64,000 nucleotides of DNA from JBMOMT01 sp049324835 (lineage in GTDB: Bacteria; Chloroflexota; Anaerolineae; CAYNKW01), in contig JBMOMT010000060.1 in NCBI GenBank assembly GCA_049324835.1, positions 163,391-227,390 of the forward strand, read 5' to 3'. Both the position numbers and the translations under genes were made by a program. Below are positions 52,194 to 63,700 of this stretch, in pieces. Within the stretch, counting starts at the first letter, position 1; every line of letters starts with the position of its first letter. The notes beneath the pieces were generated by a model, which did not search any database, had not been told where the DNA came from, and saw nothing but the letters and a program-made list of their open reading frames with translations.

Positions 52194-52238
52194 TTATTCG
52201 CAGATTGCATATAGCGAGAAATAAAGAATAGGTGTAAT

Positions 52239-52631
52239 ATGCCTTATGGGTATCGTCGCTGGCAAAATGGAGATAGAGGCAAAGCGTGTCCCCGACATAT
52301 CCATCGCTTCTTGGAGCCGTGTTTGCTGCTGTTGGTGCATTGCCGCGAAGTCCACGGCTACGAGTTGGTAGACGGCTTGAAACCTTTTGGTTTTGAGCAG
52401 AATCCGGTCGACACGAGCACGATTTACCGCTTGTTGCGAGATCTGGAAGACCGTGGCTTTGTCAACTCCCGTTGGGACACCAGCAATCCCGGGCCAGCCC
52501 GTCGTGTGTATCGAACGACGGAAGAGGGTGATCGTTACCTGAACTGGTGGGTGGGAGACCTGAGGGAGACTGACAGGGTTTTGCACCATTTTCTCGACAC
52601 CTATGATTCTCATATGGAATCTCACGAGTAA
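52239..52631 (+). CDS. PadR-family transcriptional regulator
   Basis: A 130-residue winged-helix regulator. HRFLEPCLLLLVHCREVHGYELVDGL, then TSTIYRLLRDLEDRGFVNSRWDTSN and RRVYRTTEEGDRYLNWWVGDL match the PadR domain and its wing. A short C-terminal helix would mediate dimers. A run of positively charged residues precedes the domain. It heads the cluster of NifX-like and MinD-like genes and probably controls it. ATG at 52239 follows AGGTG. Confidence 0.92.
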   Translation: MPYGYRRWQNGDRGKACPRHIHRFLEPCLLLLVHCREVHGYELVDGLKPFGFEQNPVDTSTIYRLLRDLEDRGFVNSRWDTSNPGPARRVYRTTEEGDRYLNWWVGDLRETDRVLHHFLDTYDSHMESHE

Positions 52632-52705
52632 AGAGTCTCGCTGCAAATGGGCAGTCGAGTCATCGTGTTGGCTTGGCCTGACAAGGCCAAATCAGAAAGG
52701 AAAGG

Positions 52706-53251
52706 ATGCGAAAAGTGAAAATCGTAGTCTCTGCGCAAGGCGATACGCTGGATTCTCCCACCAGCCCGGTCTTTGGCCGCTGTCCAACTTATATCCTGGT
52801 AGAGAGCGAAACCATGCAGTTCGAAGCCATGCCCAATCCGGCGATGAGTCAAGGTGGAGGGGCCGGTATTCAGGCGGCTCAGTTCGTGGTTCAACTCGGC
52901 GCGCAGGCGGTGCTGACTGGCAATTTGGGACCTAATGCGTTTGATGTTTTTAGGGCGGCTGGCGTGCCGGGCTATTTGATTCCCGAGGGAACGGTTCGCC
53001 AGGCGGTGGAAGCCTTTAAGGCTGGTCGGCTTCAGCCGATGGGTGATGCCAGCGTTGTTGCCCATGCGGGCCTGGGCGGTGGCGTGGGGATGGGTCGGGG
53101 TATGAGGCGTGGTTTGGCAGCCGCTGCCCCTCCGCCGCCCCAGACAGCCAGGGAAACAGAGCTGGCTGAACTGCGTGAAAGGCTCAGGAACCTGCGCCAG
53201 CAACTGGCCGAGACCATGGACAAAATCGAAGAACTGGAAAAGGAGAACTAG
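52706..53251 (+). CDS. NifX/ORP-like dinitrogenase cofactor-family protein with coiled-coil tail
   Basis: A 181-residue protein. Residues 1-115 are a NifX/NafY-type domain (VKIVVSAQGDTLDSPTSPVFGRCPTYILVE, VVQLGAQAVLTGNLGPNAFDVFRAAGV). A Gly/Met/Arg-rich linker (GGGVGMGRGMRRG) follows, then a coiled coil of about 40 residues (ETELAELRERLRNLRQQLAETMDKIEELEKEN). The domain binds Mo/Fe-S type clusters in characterised members. There is no nitrogenase here; the neighbours suggest an ORP-like complex. ATG at 52706 is preceded by AAAGGA. Confidence 0.9.
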   Translation: MRKVKIVVSAQGDTLDSPTSPVFGRCPTYILVESETMQFEAMPNPAMSQGGGAGIQAAQFVVQLGAQAVLTGNLGPNAFDVFRAAGVPGYLIPEGTVRQAVEAFKAGRLQPMGDASVVAHAGLGGGVGMGRGMRRGLAAAAPPPPQTARETELAELRERLRNLRQQLAETMDKIEELEKEN

Positions 53252-53254
53252 ATC

Positions 53255-53740
53255 ATGCGCATTGTTGTATCAGCCGACAACAAAAATGGATTGGACAGCG
53301 TGATCAGTCCCCACTTTGGGCGCTGCCCTTACTTTGTTCTGGTGGACCTGGACGATCACGATGTGCGAGAGGTCCGTGAGGTAGACAATCCCTACTATGA
53401 TCACCACCAGCCGGGTCAGGTGCCGGCTTTTATCAACAGCCTGGGCGCCAACGTGATGCTCACCGGCGGGATGGGCGGCCGGGCGATCATGTTTTTCCAG
53501 CAGTTCGGCATCGAGGGTGTGACCGGCGCCTATGGCACAGTGCGCCAGTCGGTGGAGCGTTACCTGGGCGGCAGTCTCAAAGGCGCGGCCCCCTGCAAAG
53601 AGAGCCAGGAGCACGGGCATGGTGATCTCGCGGAGGGAGTGTACGAGAAGGATGAACTGGGTCGGCTGCGCGAAGAAGCCGAGCTGCTCCGACGACAGTT
53701 GGACGAAGGAACAGATCGATTGGCGCGGTTGAGTGGCTAA
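53255..53740 (+). CDS. Second NifX/ORP-like protein
   Basis: A 161-residue paralogue of the preceding protein, three bases downstream. The domain has MRIVVSADNKNGLDSVISPHFGRCPYFVLVD and INSLGANVMLTGGMGGRAIMFFQQFGIEGV. It ends in a His-containing acidic segment and a short coiled coil (LGRLREEAELLRRQLDEG). The two proteins may form a heterodimer through their coiled coils; that is inference. Confidence 0.9.
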   Translation: MRIVVSADNKNGLDSVISPHFGRCPYFVLVDLDDHDVREVREVDNPYYDHHQPGQVPAFINSLGANVMLTGGMGGRAIMFFQQFGIEGVTGAYGTVRQSVERYLGGSLKGAAPCKESQEHGHGDLAEGVYEKDELGRLREEAELLRRQLDEGTDRLARLSG

Positions 53741-53777
53741 CGATTTTAGCCTGCGGGAGGGTAGGCTGAACTGTTAC
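53741..53777. repeat. Solitary end of the MITE-like repeat family
   Basis: Starting directly after the stop codon of the second NifX-like gene, 37 bases match the left end of the element at 7245 (inverse orientation) with two differences, beginning CGATTTTAGCCTGCGGG and ending CTGTTAC. No partner end is seen nearby. Confidence 0.75.
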
Positions 53778-53806
53778 GAAAAAAGAATCTCAAAGGATGA
53801 TGACCG

Positions 53807-54706
53807 ATGATCATCGCTGTAGCCAGCGGCAAAGGCGGCACGGGCAAGACGACCGTGGCCACCAGTCTGGCGTTGAGCATTCCAACAACGGCTGCGCGGC
53901 ATGAAACGGATCAATCCGAATCTGTACATTCTGCGCGTCCGTTGTTCCTGGACTGCGACGTGGAAGAGCCCAACGCCGCTCTTTTTCTCCAGCCGGCGCT
54001 GGATCATCGAGAAGAGGTTGGCATATCGGTCCCAGAGGTGGATTTCGACAGATGCACCTACTGCGGTCGCTGCGCTGAGGTGTGTGTGTGGCACGCCATC
54101 GCCGTGGTGGGTAAGAACGTGCTCCTCTTTTCTGAATTGTGCCACGGCTGCGGCAGTTGTACCCTCAACTGCCCGGAAGAGGCCATTCACGAGGTGCTGC
54201 ACGTGATGGGCAGTCTGGAATCTGGGTCGGCCGGCCCAATCGACTTTGGCCAGGGCACGCTGGATGTTGGACAGGCCATGGGTGTGCCCATCATCCGCCA
54301 ACTGAAAAAGAAACATCTCTCTGATGCCGAGGATCGTGTGGTGATCCTGGATGCACAGCCTGGTACCTCTTGCCCGGTGGTCGAAACGATGCGTGACGCC
54401 GATTTTGTGCTGCTGGTCACAGAGCCAACACCTTTTGGGTTGCACGACCTGCGGCTGACCGTGCAGGTCGCCCGCGATGAGCTGGGGCTGCCGGTGGGCG
54501 TCGTTGTCAACCGCGAAGGCATCGGAGACGCGGGGGTGGATGAGTATTGCGCCGCCGAGGGCATTCCCATCCTGATGCGTTTGCCGCTCGACCGCCGCAT
54601 CGCTGAAGCCATCTCGAATGGCGTGCCGTTGGTGCAGGCGCTGCCAGAGTATCGCTCCCGATTTCTGGAACTTTACTGGCAAATAGTTACACACAGCGCC
54701 CGTTGA
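53807..54706 (+). CDS. MinD/ParA-type ATPase with two-cluster ferredoxin insert (first)
   Basis: A 299-residue SIMIBI ATPase with Walker A SGKGGTGKTTVATSLA. Between this and LFLDCDVEEPNAALFL it has a short extra loop. Two [4Fe-4S] motifs follow (CTYCGRCAEVC, CHGCGSCTLNCPEEAI) in the region 75-125, and the ATPase fold resumes with VVILDAQPGTSCPVVE. The layout matches the paired ATPases of the ORP complex of sulfate reducers and Mrp/NBP35-like proteins that handle metal clusters. ATG at 53807 has AAAGGATG upstream. Confidence 0.9.
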   Translation: MIIAVASGKGGTGKTTVATSLALSIPTTAARHETDQSESVHSARPLFLDCDVEEPNAALFLQPALDHREEVGISVPEVDFDRCTYCGRCAEVCVWHAIAVVGKNVLLFSELCHGCGSCTLNCPEEAIHEVLHVMGSLESGSAGPIDFGQGTLDVGQAMGVPIIRQLKKKHLSDAEDRVVILDAQPGTSCPVVETMRDADFVLLVTEPTPFGLHDLRLTVQVARDELGLPVGVVVNREGIGDAGVDEYCAAEGIPILMRLPLDRRIAEAISNGVPLVQALPEYRSRFLELYWQIVTHSAR

Positions 54707-54716
54707 AAGGAAGCCG

Positions 54717-55607
54717 ATGAAGCAACTGGTGATTCTGAGCGGCAAAGGGGGCACGGGCAAGACCTCGGTGGCGGCGGCGCTGGCCCACCTGGCTTCCTCA
54801 GAGATGTCCCTCGTCCTGGCCGATGCCGATGTGGATGCCGCCAACCTGGAATTGATCCTGGAACCGACCAGACTGCAAGAGCAGGTGTTCATGGGTGGAC
54901 AGGTGGCGGTCATCGATGCTACCAAATGTCAGCTCTGTGGTCGTTGTTTTGAGGTGTGCCGCTTTGACGCGGTAATCCCCGGCGAGGACACCTACCGCGT
55001 CGACCCGCTGGCCTGTGAGGGTTGCGCCTCGTGCGTGTATCAGTGCCCAGAGGGGGCCATCCGCGCTGAGGAACTGCATGCCGGGTTGTGGTTCCGCTCC
55101 GATACTCGCTTTGGGCCGCTGTTCCACGCCCATCTCTTTGCCGCACAAGAGAATTCGGGCAAGCTGGTGACGGTGGTCAAACAACAAGGCCGCCAACTGG
55201 CGTTGGATGAAGGCCGGGAGTTACTCATCGTAGACGGGCCGCCGGGCATCGGCTGCCCGGTCATCTCGGCCAGCGCCGGGGCCGATCTGGCGTTGTTGGT
55301 AACCGAGCCCAGCGTCTCGGGCGCGCACGACCTGGCGCGCATCCTGGGCACGGTGAATCACTTTCGAGTGCCGGCGCTGGTGCTCATCAACAAAGCCGAT
55401 GTCAACCCGGCTCGTACGGCCGGTATTCAAGCCTACTGCGCCGATCAGGGGATCGAGGTTGTGGGCAAATTACCCTACGACACGATCGTCACCGAGGCGA
55501 TGGTCCAGGGTCAACCGGTGACGGCTTACCAGCCCGAGGGACAAATGACCAGAGCGCTGCGTGAGGTGTGGGCCCGGCTGCGCGAGCGCCTGAACGGTGT
55601 GGCGTAG
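54717..55607 (+). CDS. MinD/ParA-type ATPase with two-cluster ferredoxin insert (second)
   Basis: A 296-residue paralogue of the previous gene, ten bases downstream. It has Walker A SGKGGTGKTSVAAALA, LADADVDAANLELIL, two cluster motifs (CQLCGRCFEVC, CEGCASCVYQCPEGAI), LLIVDGPPGIGCPVIS and VLINKADVNPART. The pair probably forms a heterodimer that binds the NifX-like proteins. ATG follows GAAAGGAAG. Its end lies seven bases from the stop of the opposing giant gene. Confidence 0.92.
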   Translation: MKQLVILSGKGGTGKTSVAAALAHLASSEMSLVLADADVDAANLELILEPTRLQEQVFMGGQVAVIDATKCQLCGRCFEVCRFDAVIPGEDTYRVDPLACEGCASCVYQCPEGAIRAEELHAGLWFRSDTRFGPLFHAHLFAAQENSGKLVTVVKQQGRQLALDEGRELLIVDGPPGIGCPVISASAGADLALLVTEPSVSGAHDLARILGTVNHFRVPALVLINKADVNPARTAGIQAYCADQGIEVVGKLPYDTIVTEAMVQGQPVTAYQPEGQMTRALREVWARLRERLNGVA

Positions 55608-55614
55608 AAAAGAG

Positions 55615-57768
55615 TTAACCGGATCGTCCAACCACCGCCAGCACGCGCACCGGCTCGGCCTTGCCGCGGATGGGCTGCGCGCCCAGGTCCTCGAATACGA
55701 ACTCGCTGCGGCGGCTGCCCAGCGCCTGGTGGGTCCACTCGCTGATGAGCACATCGTGCTGTGGGTACTGCTTGTTCAGCGCCTCGATGCGTGAGGCCAG
55801 ATTCACTGCATCGCCGATGACGGTGTATTCCTGGCGCTCCCGCGGCCCCACCGCCCCGGCCAGGACCACGCCGGTGTTGATGCCCACCCCGATGCGGATC
55901 GGCTCCTCGCCCCGCGATGCCAGCCGCTCGTTCAGTTGCGCCAGATTGGCCCGCATCTGCAGCGCCGTCAGCACCGCCTGATACGCGCTCTCTTGCAGGG
56001 CTTTGGGCGCGCCATAGATGATCAGCGTGCTGTCGCCGCCAAACTTGTTCACCGTGCCGGCGTGGGACTGCGCCGCCTCCACCACCACCGGCAGATACTC
56101 GTTGAGCAACGCCACCACCTCTGCCGGCGTGCTCTTTTCCGAGCGGGTGGTGAATCCCCGGATGTCGCAGAACAGCACGCTGACCACCCGGTTCTCCCCC
56201 TCCAGCCGCACCTGCCCGCTGCGAATGGCCTCGGCCACCTCACGGCTCACGAACCGGCCAAACATATCGCGCAGCCATTCCCGCTCGCGCAGCCCGGTCA
56301 CCATTTGATTAAAGGCCGCCGCCAGCAGCGATAGCTCGTCGCGCGTATCGGCCCGAAAGCGTACACTCAGATCGCCCTGGCCCACGCGGCGCACCCCGGC
56401 GGCCATCTCGCGCACCGGCGCGGTTACCGCGCCGCCCACGGCCTGCGCCAGCAGCACGCCGGCCAACAGGGCAATCAGCCCTGAGAGGCGAAACAGCGTG
56501 CGACTCTCTGCCAAAAAGTCTTCCACTCCGGCGCGGCGCAGGCCCATCTGCAGCGCGCCCACCGGCTCGCCGTCCTGACCCCCGCGCAGCGGCGTCGAAA
56601 TGGCCCAGATCTCTTCGTCTTGCCAGCGTATTTCTTCCACCTGCGTCGCGGCGGGTATGGCTGCCGTCTCGCCGATGAGCGAGAACTGATCGGAGAACTG
56701 GATCACGCCATCCCGATCCACCAGCGCCACGTAGGCCATGTCTTCGCTGCGCGTCTTTTCGGTCAGTTCCTGCAGATCCGCCCAATCCGTCGTGCCCGCC
56801 AACTCGAACAACTTTTCCAGCGAAAAGCTATCCTCGGGCAGCAGCCCGGCATCCAGCCCTTCCGAGGTGACCTGTCCCAGCCACTCGGCGGCGGCGACCA
56901 TGCCCTCTTTGAGCTCGCCTTCCACGTGACGGCGCTGGATGGGCACGGTCACGACCTCCAACACCCCCACCAGCAGCACCACGATGCCCACCAGCGCCGC
57001 CGTCAGTCGCAGCCGCAGCGAGGTGCGCTCCGCCAGCCAGGCCCATCGACCACGCCGCCGGGCAACGGGGGCGTACTCGCCGCCCGCCACGCGGGCCGCC
57101 TGGGCTGTCAGTCCTGCGGTGGCGCTCGCCAGCGGCGCCGTCAGCCACCAGCTCAGCGCCAGCGCCAGCGCGGCAGCGATCCCGCCGGCGGCCCACAGCG
57201 CGTTCCGCGTCTTGTCCAAAAGCCCCTGCATCTCGGCCAGGCTCACCGTCACCCGCACCGAGCCCAGGGTCTGCCCGGCGTCGTTCCGGACCGGCGCCGC
57301 CGCACGCATCTGCCACACCCCGGCCTCCCGCTCGGAAACGATCGCCGTTTCGTCCGGCGTCTCCAGCGCGGGCAAGAGCGAGCCGATCTGCCGCGGGTCC
57401 AGGCCCAGCAGCACCACGTTATCGCCATCGGTCACGGCCAGCTCTTGCAGGCCAAAGGCGCTCATGTCGTCCATCAATGCCCGGAAGCGCAGCAGCGCGT
57501 CGGCATCGAACTCACCCAGCTCGAGATCCGCCAGCGTCAGCGACCGGGTATCACCGGGCAGGTTCATCTCGATGAAACCGGCCTGCCCTTCGACCATCAT
57601 CGCCAGCGTCTGGCGCATCCAGTCTTCCAGATACCCCCGCTCGTGGGCCGTCACCGCCGCGATCAGCCCCAGCAGCAAAACGAGCACGAGCGCCGCTGTG
57701 CCCAGCACAAAACGGGCGCGGATGCTGCCCCGCTGCCAAGAGGCGTGATCTGCTTTTGTATTTTGCAT
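55615..57768 (-). other. Adenylate cyclase module of the giant fusion, with possible internal start
   Basis: The ATG at 57768 lies about eight to eleven bases after GGAGGGAG, and begins MQNTKADHASWQRG just where a normal FtsX permease would end (GSAVETLEGERQ). The cyclase could therefore also be made on its own as a 717-residue protein. Two pairs of membrane helices enclose two extracytoplasmic regions; HAMP follows near residue 480 and the catalytic domain fills about the last 190 residues. Confidence 0.6.
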
Positions 57769-60700
57769 CTGCCGTTCTCCCTCCAGTGTCTCCACCGCAC
57801 TGCCGCGCAGGATGCGCCGGCCGGGCAGCCAGGCCGCCCCGGCGCAGACGAACGGCGCAGCGATCAGACCGAGCAGGCCATTGAGCAGCACCGGTTGCAC
57901 CGAGCGCCAGGCCGCCGGCCACAGGTCCAGATCGGGGACGCCCCAGCCATTGCCGCCATAAGTCACCACCAGAATGACCGTCACCCCTGCTCCGGCCACC
58001 AGCCCCAGCCCGCCGCCGACCAGGCCCATCAGCGCCGCTTCGCCCGTCACCACCCGGCTCACCTGCCGCCGCGTGGCCCCGACGGCGCGCAGCAGGCCCA
58101 GCTCGCGCCGCCGCTCGGCCACACTCATCACCGTGGTGTTGACCACGCCCAGCGCCGCGGCGAGGATGGCCAGCAGCAGCAGCGCGTTGAACATGCCGGG
58201 CAGCGCGTCGATCACCTCGAGCTGCAACTTGGTGAGATTCTCGATCTCCATCAACTCGGCATTCTGGAAACCATCGACCGCGGCGCTCAGATCGGCTTTC
58301 AGCGCCTCTCGATCCTCACCCGGCAGTGGGATGATGGCCGCGATGGACGTATCGGTGACGCGAAAGGCAGCCGCACTCGCCGAGCTGACGATCGACGCGC
58401 CGACAAAAGACTCGCCGATGCCGGCCACGGTGCATGCCAGCGGCCCCTCTGCCCCGCTCACCTGGATCGTTTCACCCACCGAGACGCCGTTTTTGCCGGC
58501 GACCAGCGGCATGACCAGCGCCCCGCAGCCGGCATCCATGATCGACAGCGCCGTCGGCCAATCACCTTCGATGAACTGAAAAGCAAAGCGGCCGCTTTGC
58601 CGCAGCTCGTCCGGCTCGACGATGAAGGAAAAATAGCTGTTGCCGAAAAACGAGAGCTCGGGCACGATCACAAAATGAAACTCGATGACTTGAGCGCGGC
58701 CGGCGGCCGTCTGGCGCACCGCTGCCAGCGCTTCGGGCGGGATGGCCATCGACTCTAGATCGGAATAGGCCGACATGCCGGCCATGATGTCGATGGGGGC
58801 CAGGCCCAGTGCACCCTGCGCGCCGATGAGTTCCATCTTGGACCAGAACAGCTCGTGCATCACGAACTGGAAAAAGCCGGTCAGGCTGGCGATCATGGTC
58901 AGAGCCACGGCCAGCGTCAGCGCTGTCAGCGTCACCCGCCCCCGCCCGCGCTGCACATTGTCTGCCGTCAGGCGTCCGGCCGCGCCCCAGAAGCGGGCCA
59001 GCGGGCGGCGCGCCCATCGTCCCACACCGCCGATGAGCGCGGGCAAGATCAGGGCCAAACAGCCCAACCACAGCGCCACAAGCAGCACCGTCAGGCCGGT
59101 GTCCCAGGGCGGCGACACCCACTCGCCGGGCGGAGCCACGGCGAGATAGGCGAACAGCAAGACGGCGACCAGCAATCCGAGCAGCAGCCGGCCCACCGGG
59201 TTGCGTTCGATCCCAGAGGCGGTCTCTGCCCGCAGGGCGGTCAGCGGCGAGACCCGCGCCGCCCGCCGGGCCGGGATCAGCACCGAGAGCAGGGTGATGC
59301 CCATGCCCAACCCGGCAGCCAGCAGCAGAATCGAGGGCGAAACGCTGCCGGCGGCAAAGACAAAGATGCCTTCGCCCAGCATGGTTTTCATGAGCGCGAT
59401 GGTGCCGCGCCCCAGAACCGGGCCGCCGACAAGCCCCAGCAGCGTGCCTGCCCCGCCGGTGAGCAGCGCCTCGGCCAGCACCAGCCGCAGCACCTGGCGG
59501 CGGGTCATGCCCAGCGCGCGCAGCGCGCCGATCTGCCGCCGCCGCTGCGTGATCGACATGGCAAAGGCATTGAACACCAAAAACCCCGCCGCAATACTGA
59601 TCATCACCCCGACCAGAACCAACATACGATCCAGTTGATCCAACAGGCCGGTCATGAAAATCTGCGCGTCTTTCGATTTCGCCAGCGCGTTCAGAATGGC
59701 GCTGCTGGTCAGGTCGGCGGCGACAGTCATGGCCACACCCAGGGCCACGGCCAGCACGCTCAGGGCCGTGCGTGTGCGGCTCTGCTGCATGTTGCGCCAG
59801 GCCAGTCCGTATGGCGTATTCCGTATGGCATGGTGTTTATGGCGTGTCGGGCGTTGTTTACGCCATGCGGAATACGCGCCACGCCGCAGCGTCACCCGCT
59901 CGCTGCGTGTGGCCTCCACCACGTCCATCGCCGCCGCCTGCCGGGCGGGAAAATAGGCCGCCAGCGCGGCCACAGCCGGCCCGGCGATCACCGCCAGCGC
60001 CGCCGCGAGGCCCATGTCAGTCAGGGCGGCGATCAACTGCCCCCGGATGGTCGCCCAATCGGCGCGCATGCCCAGCGCGCCCCAGCCGTTGGGCATGACC
60101 ACCATCGCGTAAACCAGCACCATCAGCAGGCCCAGCACAATCGCCGTGAGAGCGGCCATCAGGCCCAGCGCCGCCGCCTCGGCCACGATCATCCGGCGCA
60201 CCTGGCGCTGGGTGGCGCCGACGGCGCGCAGCAGGCCGATCTCACGTCCCCGCTCGGTCACATTGATGACCATCGTATTGACCACGCCCAGCCCGGCCAC
60301 GATCACCGCCAGCAGCAGCAGCGCGTCCAGTAAGGCCTGGAAACGGTCGAACATCCCAGCCGCCTCGTCGATGATGCCGCCCACGTCTTTCATGACCGCC
60401 ACACCAGGAAAGGGCCTGACGTATTCTTGTACCCGCGCCATCACGGTGTCAACATCCTGGCCCTCGGAAACGACGATGCCCAACTGGAACAGCCCTGCCA
60501 GCTCGAAATAGGCCTCGCCGTCGGTATAGGAAAAGATGGGGCTGAACAGAGCGCTGCCGCCGATCCCGGCCACGGTGAACGCCACCTCGCCGCGGGGCGT
60601 GTCGATGGCAATCGTATCGCCCACTCCCACCCCCAACCGCTCGGCGGCCAGCGGCTGCAACAGCACCACCGGGCCTCGCTGCGCCCAGTCCAGCGCCGTG

Positions 60701-63700
60701 TCCGGATCGCCCTGGTAAAAATCGAAATTGCCGATGGCGATGAACACGTCGAGATCGACAAACATGCCCGCCGATTGCCGGCCCGTCGGCACGGTGATCA
60801 GTTCAGACGGGATCGGCGCGATGCCCACCCGTTGCAGTTTCACCACGCCGGTTTGGGTCAGGGGGGCGAGTGCATCGGTCACTGCCGGGTCGATGGTCAG
60901 TTTGGTCATGCTCTGGTAGATATTGTCGAGCGAGATCTCGCCCGAGGTCATCATCTGCATCAGGTCGGCTGTCAGGACGATGTCTTCGTGCATGGCCGTT
61001 CCAATGTTGGCGATACTTCCCTCGAGGAACAACGTCCACAACCCGCTGGTGGCGACGATCATGGTCAGTCCGGCCACCATCGCCCCGGCAGTCAGCGCGG
61101 CGCGTTGCCGGTTGCGGCGCAGATTGTCGGCTGCCAGCCGGCCAGCAGCGAAGCGGCGGCTCAGCAGAACCCGGCAGACGTTTCCCACCCAGCCGACCAG
61201 CGCGGGCAGCAGCAGCACGGCGGCCGCCAGCAACCCGGCGATTCCGACCCCCGTGGCGGCCATCGCTTTCCAGATGTCGGGCCGGCCTACCAGGCCATAG
61301 GCCGCCAGCGTGGGCAGCAACAGAATCAGCAGCAGCGCGCCCGCCCGGCCGCCCGAACGCGCGTACCAGCCAGAGGTCTCCCTGGTTCCCGCGCGGATGG
61401 CCTCCAGAGGCGAGACGCGGCCTGCCCGCCAGGCCGGTTGCAGCGCGCCGATCAGTGTCACTGTCAGGCCGATGAGCGGGGCCAAGACCAGCCCCCACCA
61501 GGGCACGACGAATGGCACGTCTTCCAGCAGGCCCATGGCGCGTTTCACGCCCCATGCCAGCCCCAGGCCGATCAGCACGCCGGCGGCGGCGCCCATCAGG
61601 CCCAGCAGCCCGGCCTCCAGCAGCACGGTCCGCATCACCTGGCGGCGGGTCATGCCCAGCGCGCGCAACGCGCCGATCTCGCGCGTGCGCCCGGTCACGG
61701 TCATGGCAAAAGCGTTCAAAATGACAAATCCGGCAGCAAAGAGGATCATCAGGCCGACCATCGCCAGACCGCCCTGTATGAAAAGGGTGTTAAAGCCCGC
61801 GCCGCCAGAAGCGACCTCCGCGCGCACCACGATGAGATCCTGGCCCAGTTGTGTTGCGAGGGTAGTTTGGGTCTGGCCTATGTCGCTGCCGGGGCGCAGC
61901 GCCAGCTCGATACGATCGATTTGTTCCGAGGCCCCGACGAGGGTCTGGGCCACCTCAAGCGGCACGTAGGCCACGGGTGCAAGCCCGGTGGGGAGGCTGC
62001 CTGGCTCCACATTCAGTCGCCCGGCGACGGTGAGCGTGAGCGCGAGATCACCCACAGCCAGCGTGATCTCGTCGCCAGTGTGCAGGCCGTGGCGCAGGGC
62101 AATATCCAAAGGCAGGACGATGCTGTCTGGCCCGTCGAGGAACGCGCCGCCGGCCAATTCAGGCTCGTGCAGGGCTTGATACGGGCCAGGCTCCACGCCG
62201 AGCAATACCAGAGATGGAATCTGGGGGACGATCATTGTCGCTTTGGCGTGCAGAGAGGGCGAAGCGATCTCGATCTCGGGAAAGGCGCGCAGAGTTTCGA
62301 GGATGGCGGTATCAAAAGGGGTGCTGTCGCGCGCCAGAATCTCCAGGTCGACGCGTGGCGACTCTTGAGCAAACTCGTCGGCGCTGCGACTGGCCGCCTG
62401 GCCGATGATCGCCGCCGCAAGCACCATGCCCACGCCCAGGGCGATGGCCGTCGCCGTGAGGGCGCTGCGCAGGGGGTGGGCGGTCAGGTAACGCCAGACC
62501 ATCGTCCAGGCCCAGGTGCGTCGCACCTCCGGCCGCCTGCGCCCCGATTTTCGCAGCGTCACCCGCTCGCTGCGTGTGGCCTCCACCACGTCCATCGCTG
62601 CCGCCTGCCGGGCGGGAAAATAGGCCGCCAGCGCGGCCACCAGCGGGCCAAATACCAGCGAGATGAGCGCCGCCAGCCCCCAATCGCGCAGGCCGGCGCC
62701 CATGGTGAGCCGGATCGTGTCCCAATCGGGGCGCACGCCCAGCGAGGTGGTGCCGTTGGGCAGGATCAGCAGCCCCCAGGTGAGGAGCATGGTCAGGCCC
62801 AGACCGCTCGCCACCAGCGCGGCCAGCAGGCCCAGCAGCGCCGCCTCGGCCACCACCGCCTGGCGCACCTGGCGTTGCGCCGCTCCCACCGCCCGCAGCA
62901 GGCCGATCTCGCGCCGCCGCTCGGCCACGTTGATGACCATGGTGTTGACTACGCCCAGCGCCGCCACCACCACGGCCAGCATCAACAGCGCGTCGAGCAG
63001 CAGCCCCAGCCGGTCGATCATGTGCAGCAACGGGTCGAGGCTGTCGTGATAGTCCATCAAGGCCATGCGCGGAAAGGGCGCGATGGCGTTTTCCACCCGC
63101 GCCAGCGCGGCCTCGACATCCTGCCCCTCGGCCACGACGATGCCCAAAAAAGAGGGCGTCGCCGCGCCAAAATAGGTTTCGGCGTCGGCGTAGGGCAGGA
63201 CTGTCATCATAAAGCCGTTGCCGCCGATGCCGGCCACGGTAAAGGCCGCCTGGCCGCGGGGCGTCTGCACCGGGATGTCATCACCCACCTGCACCCCCAG
63301 CCGCTCGGCGACGATGGGCGGTAGCAACACCGCCCGGCCACGCTGCATCCACCGCAGAGCGCTATCGGGATCGCCCTCAAAGAAATCAAAGTTGCCGATG
63401 CGTAAATAGACCTCGGGCTCCACACAAAGGCCCGGCGCGCCGGGCAGGGCCGAAAGCTCGGGCGGGGCGGCCAGAAAGCGGTAACGAATGACCTCGATGA
63501 GACCCTCGTCCACCAGCGGAGTGAGCGCGCCGGCCACCGGATCGAGATCGAAATCCGGGTTCTCCTGGGTGAGAAACTGGAAAAAGTTGTCGACGGTCAT
63601 TTCCTGCGAGGCGACCAACTGGCCCAGGTCGAGGGTCACGAACCCGTCCTCGTGATCCGAAGCGCGGATGCGGCTGATGCTGCCCTTGAGCCCGGCGGTC

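Noticed and set aside
52706..53740. Nitrogenase cofactor genes
   Set aside because: The NifX-type domains occur widely in anaerobes without nitrogenase, and no nifHDK, nifE, nifN or nifB gene is in the window.
60427..63324. Open frame of 965 codons on the plus strand opposite the giant FtsX gene
   Set aside because: It is a composition shadow of the GC-rich permease modules, with repeated low-complexity Gln/His/Arg content and no recognisable motif.
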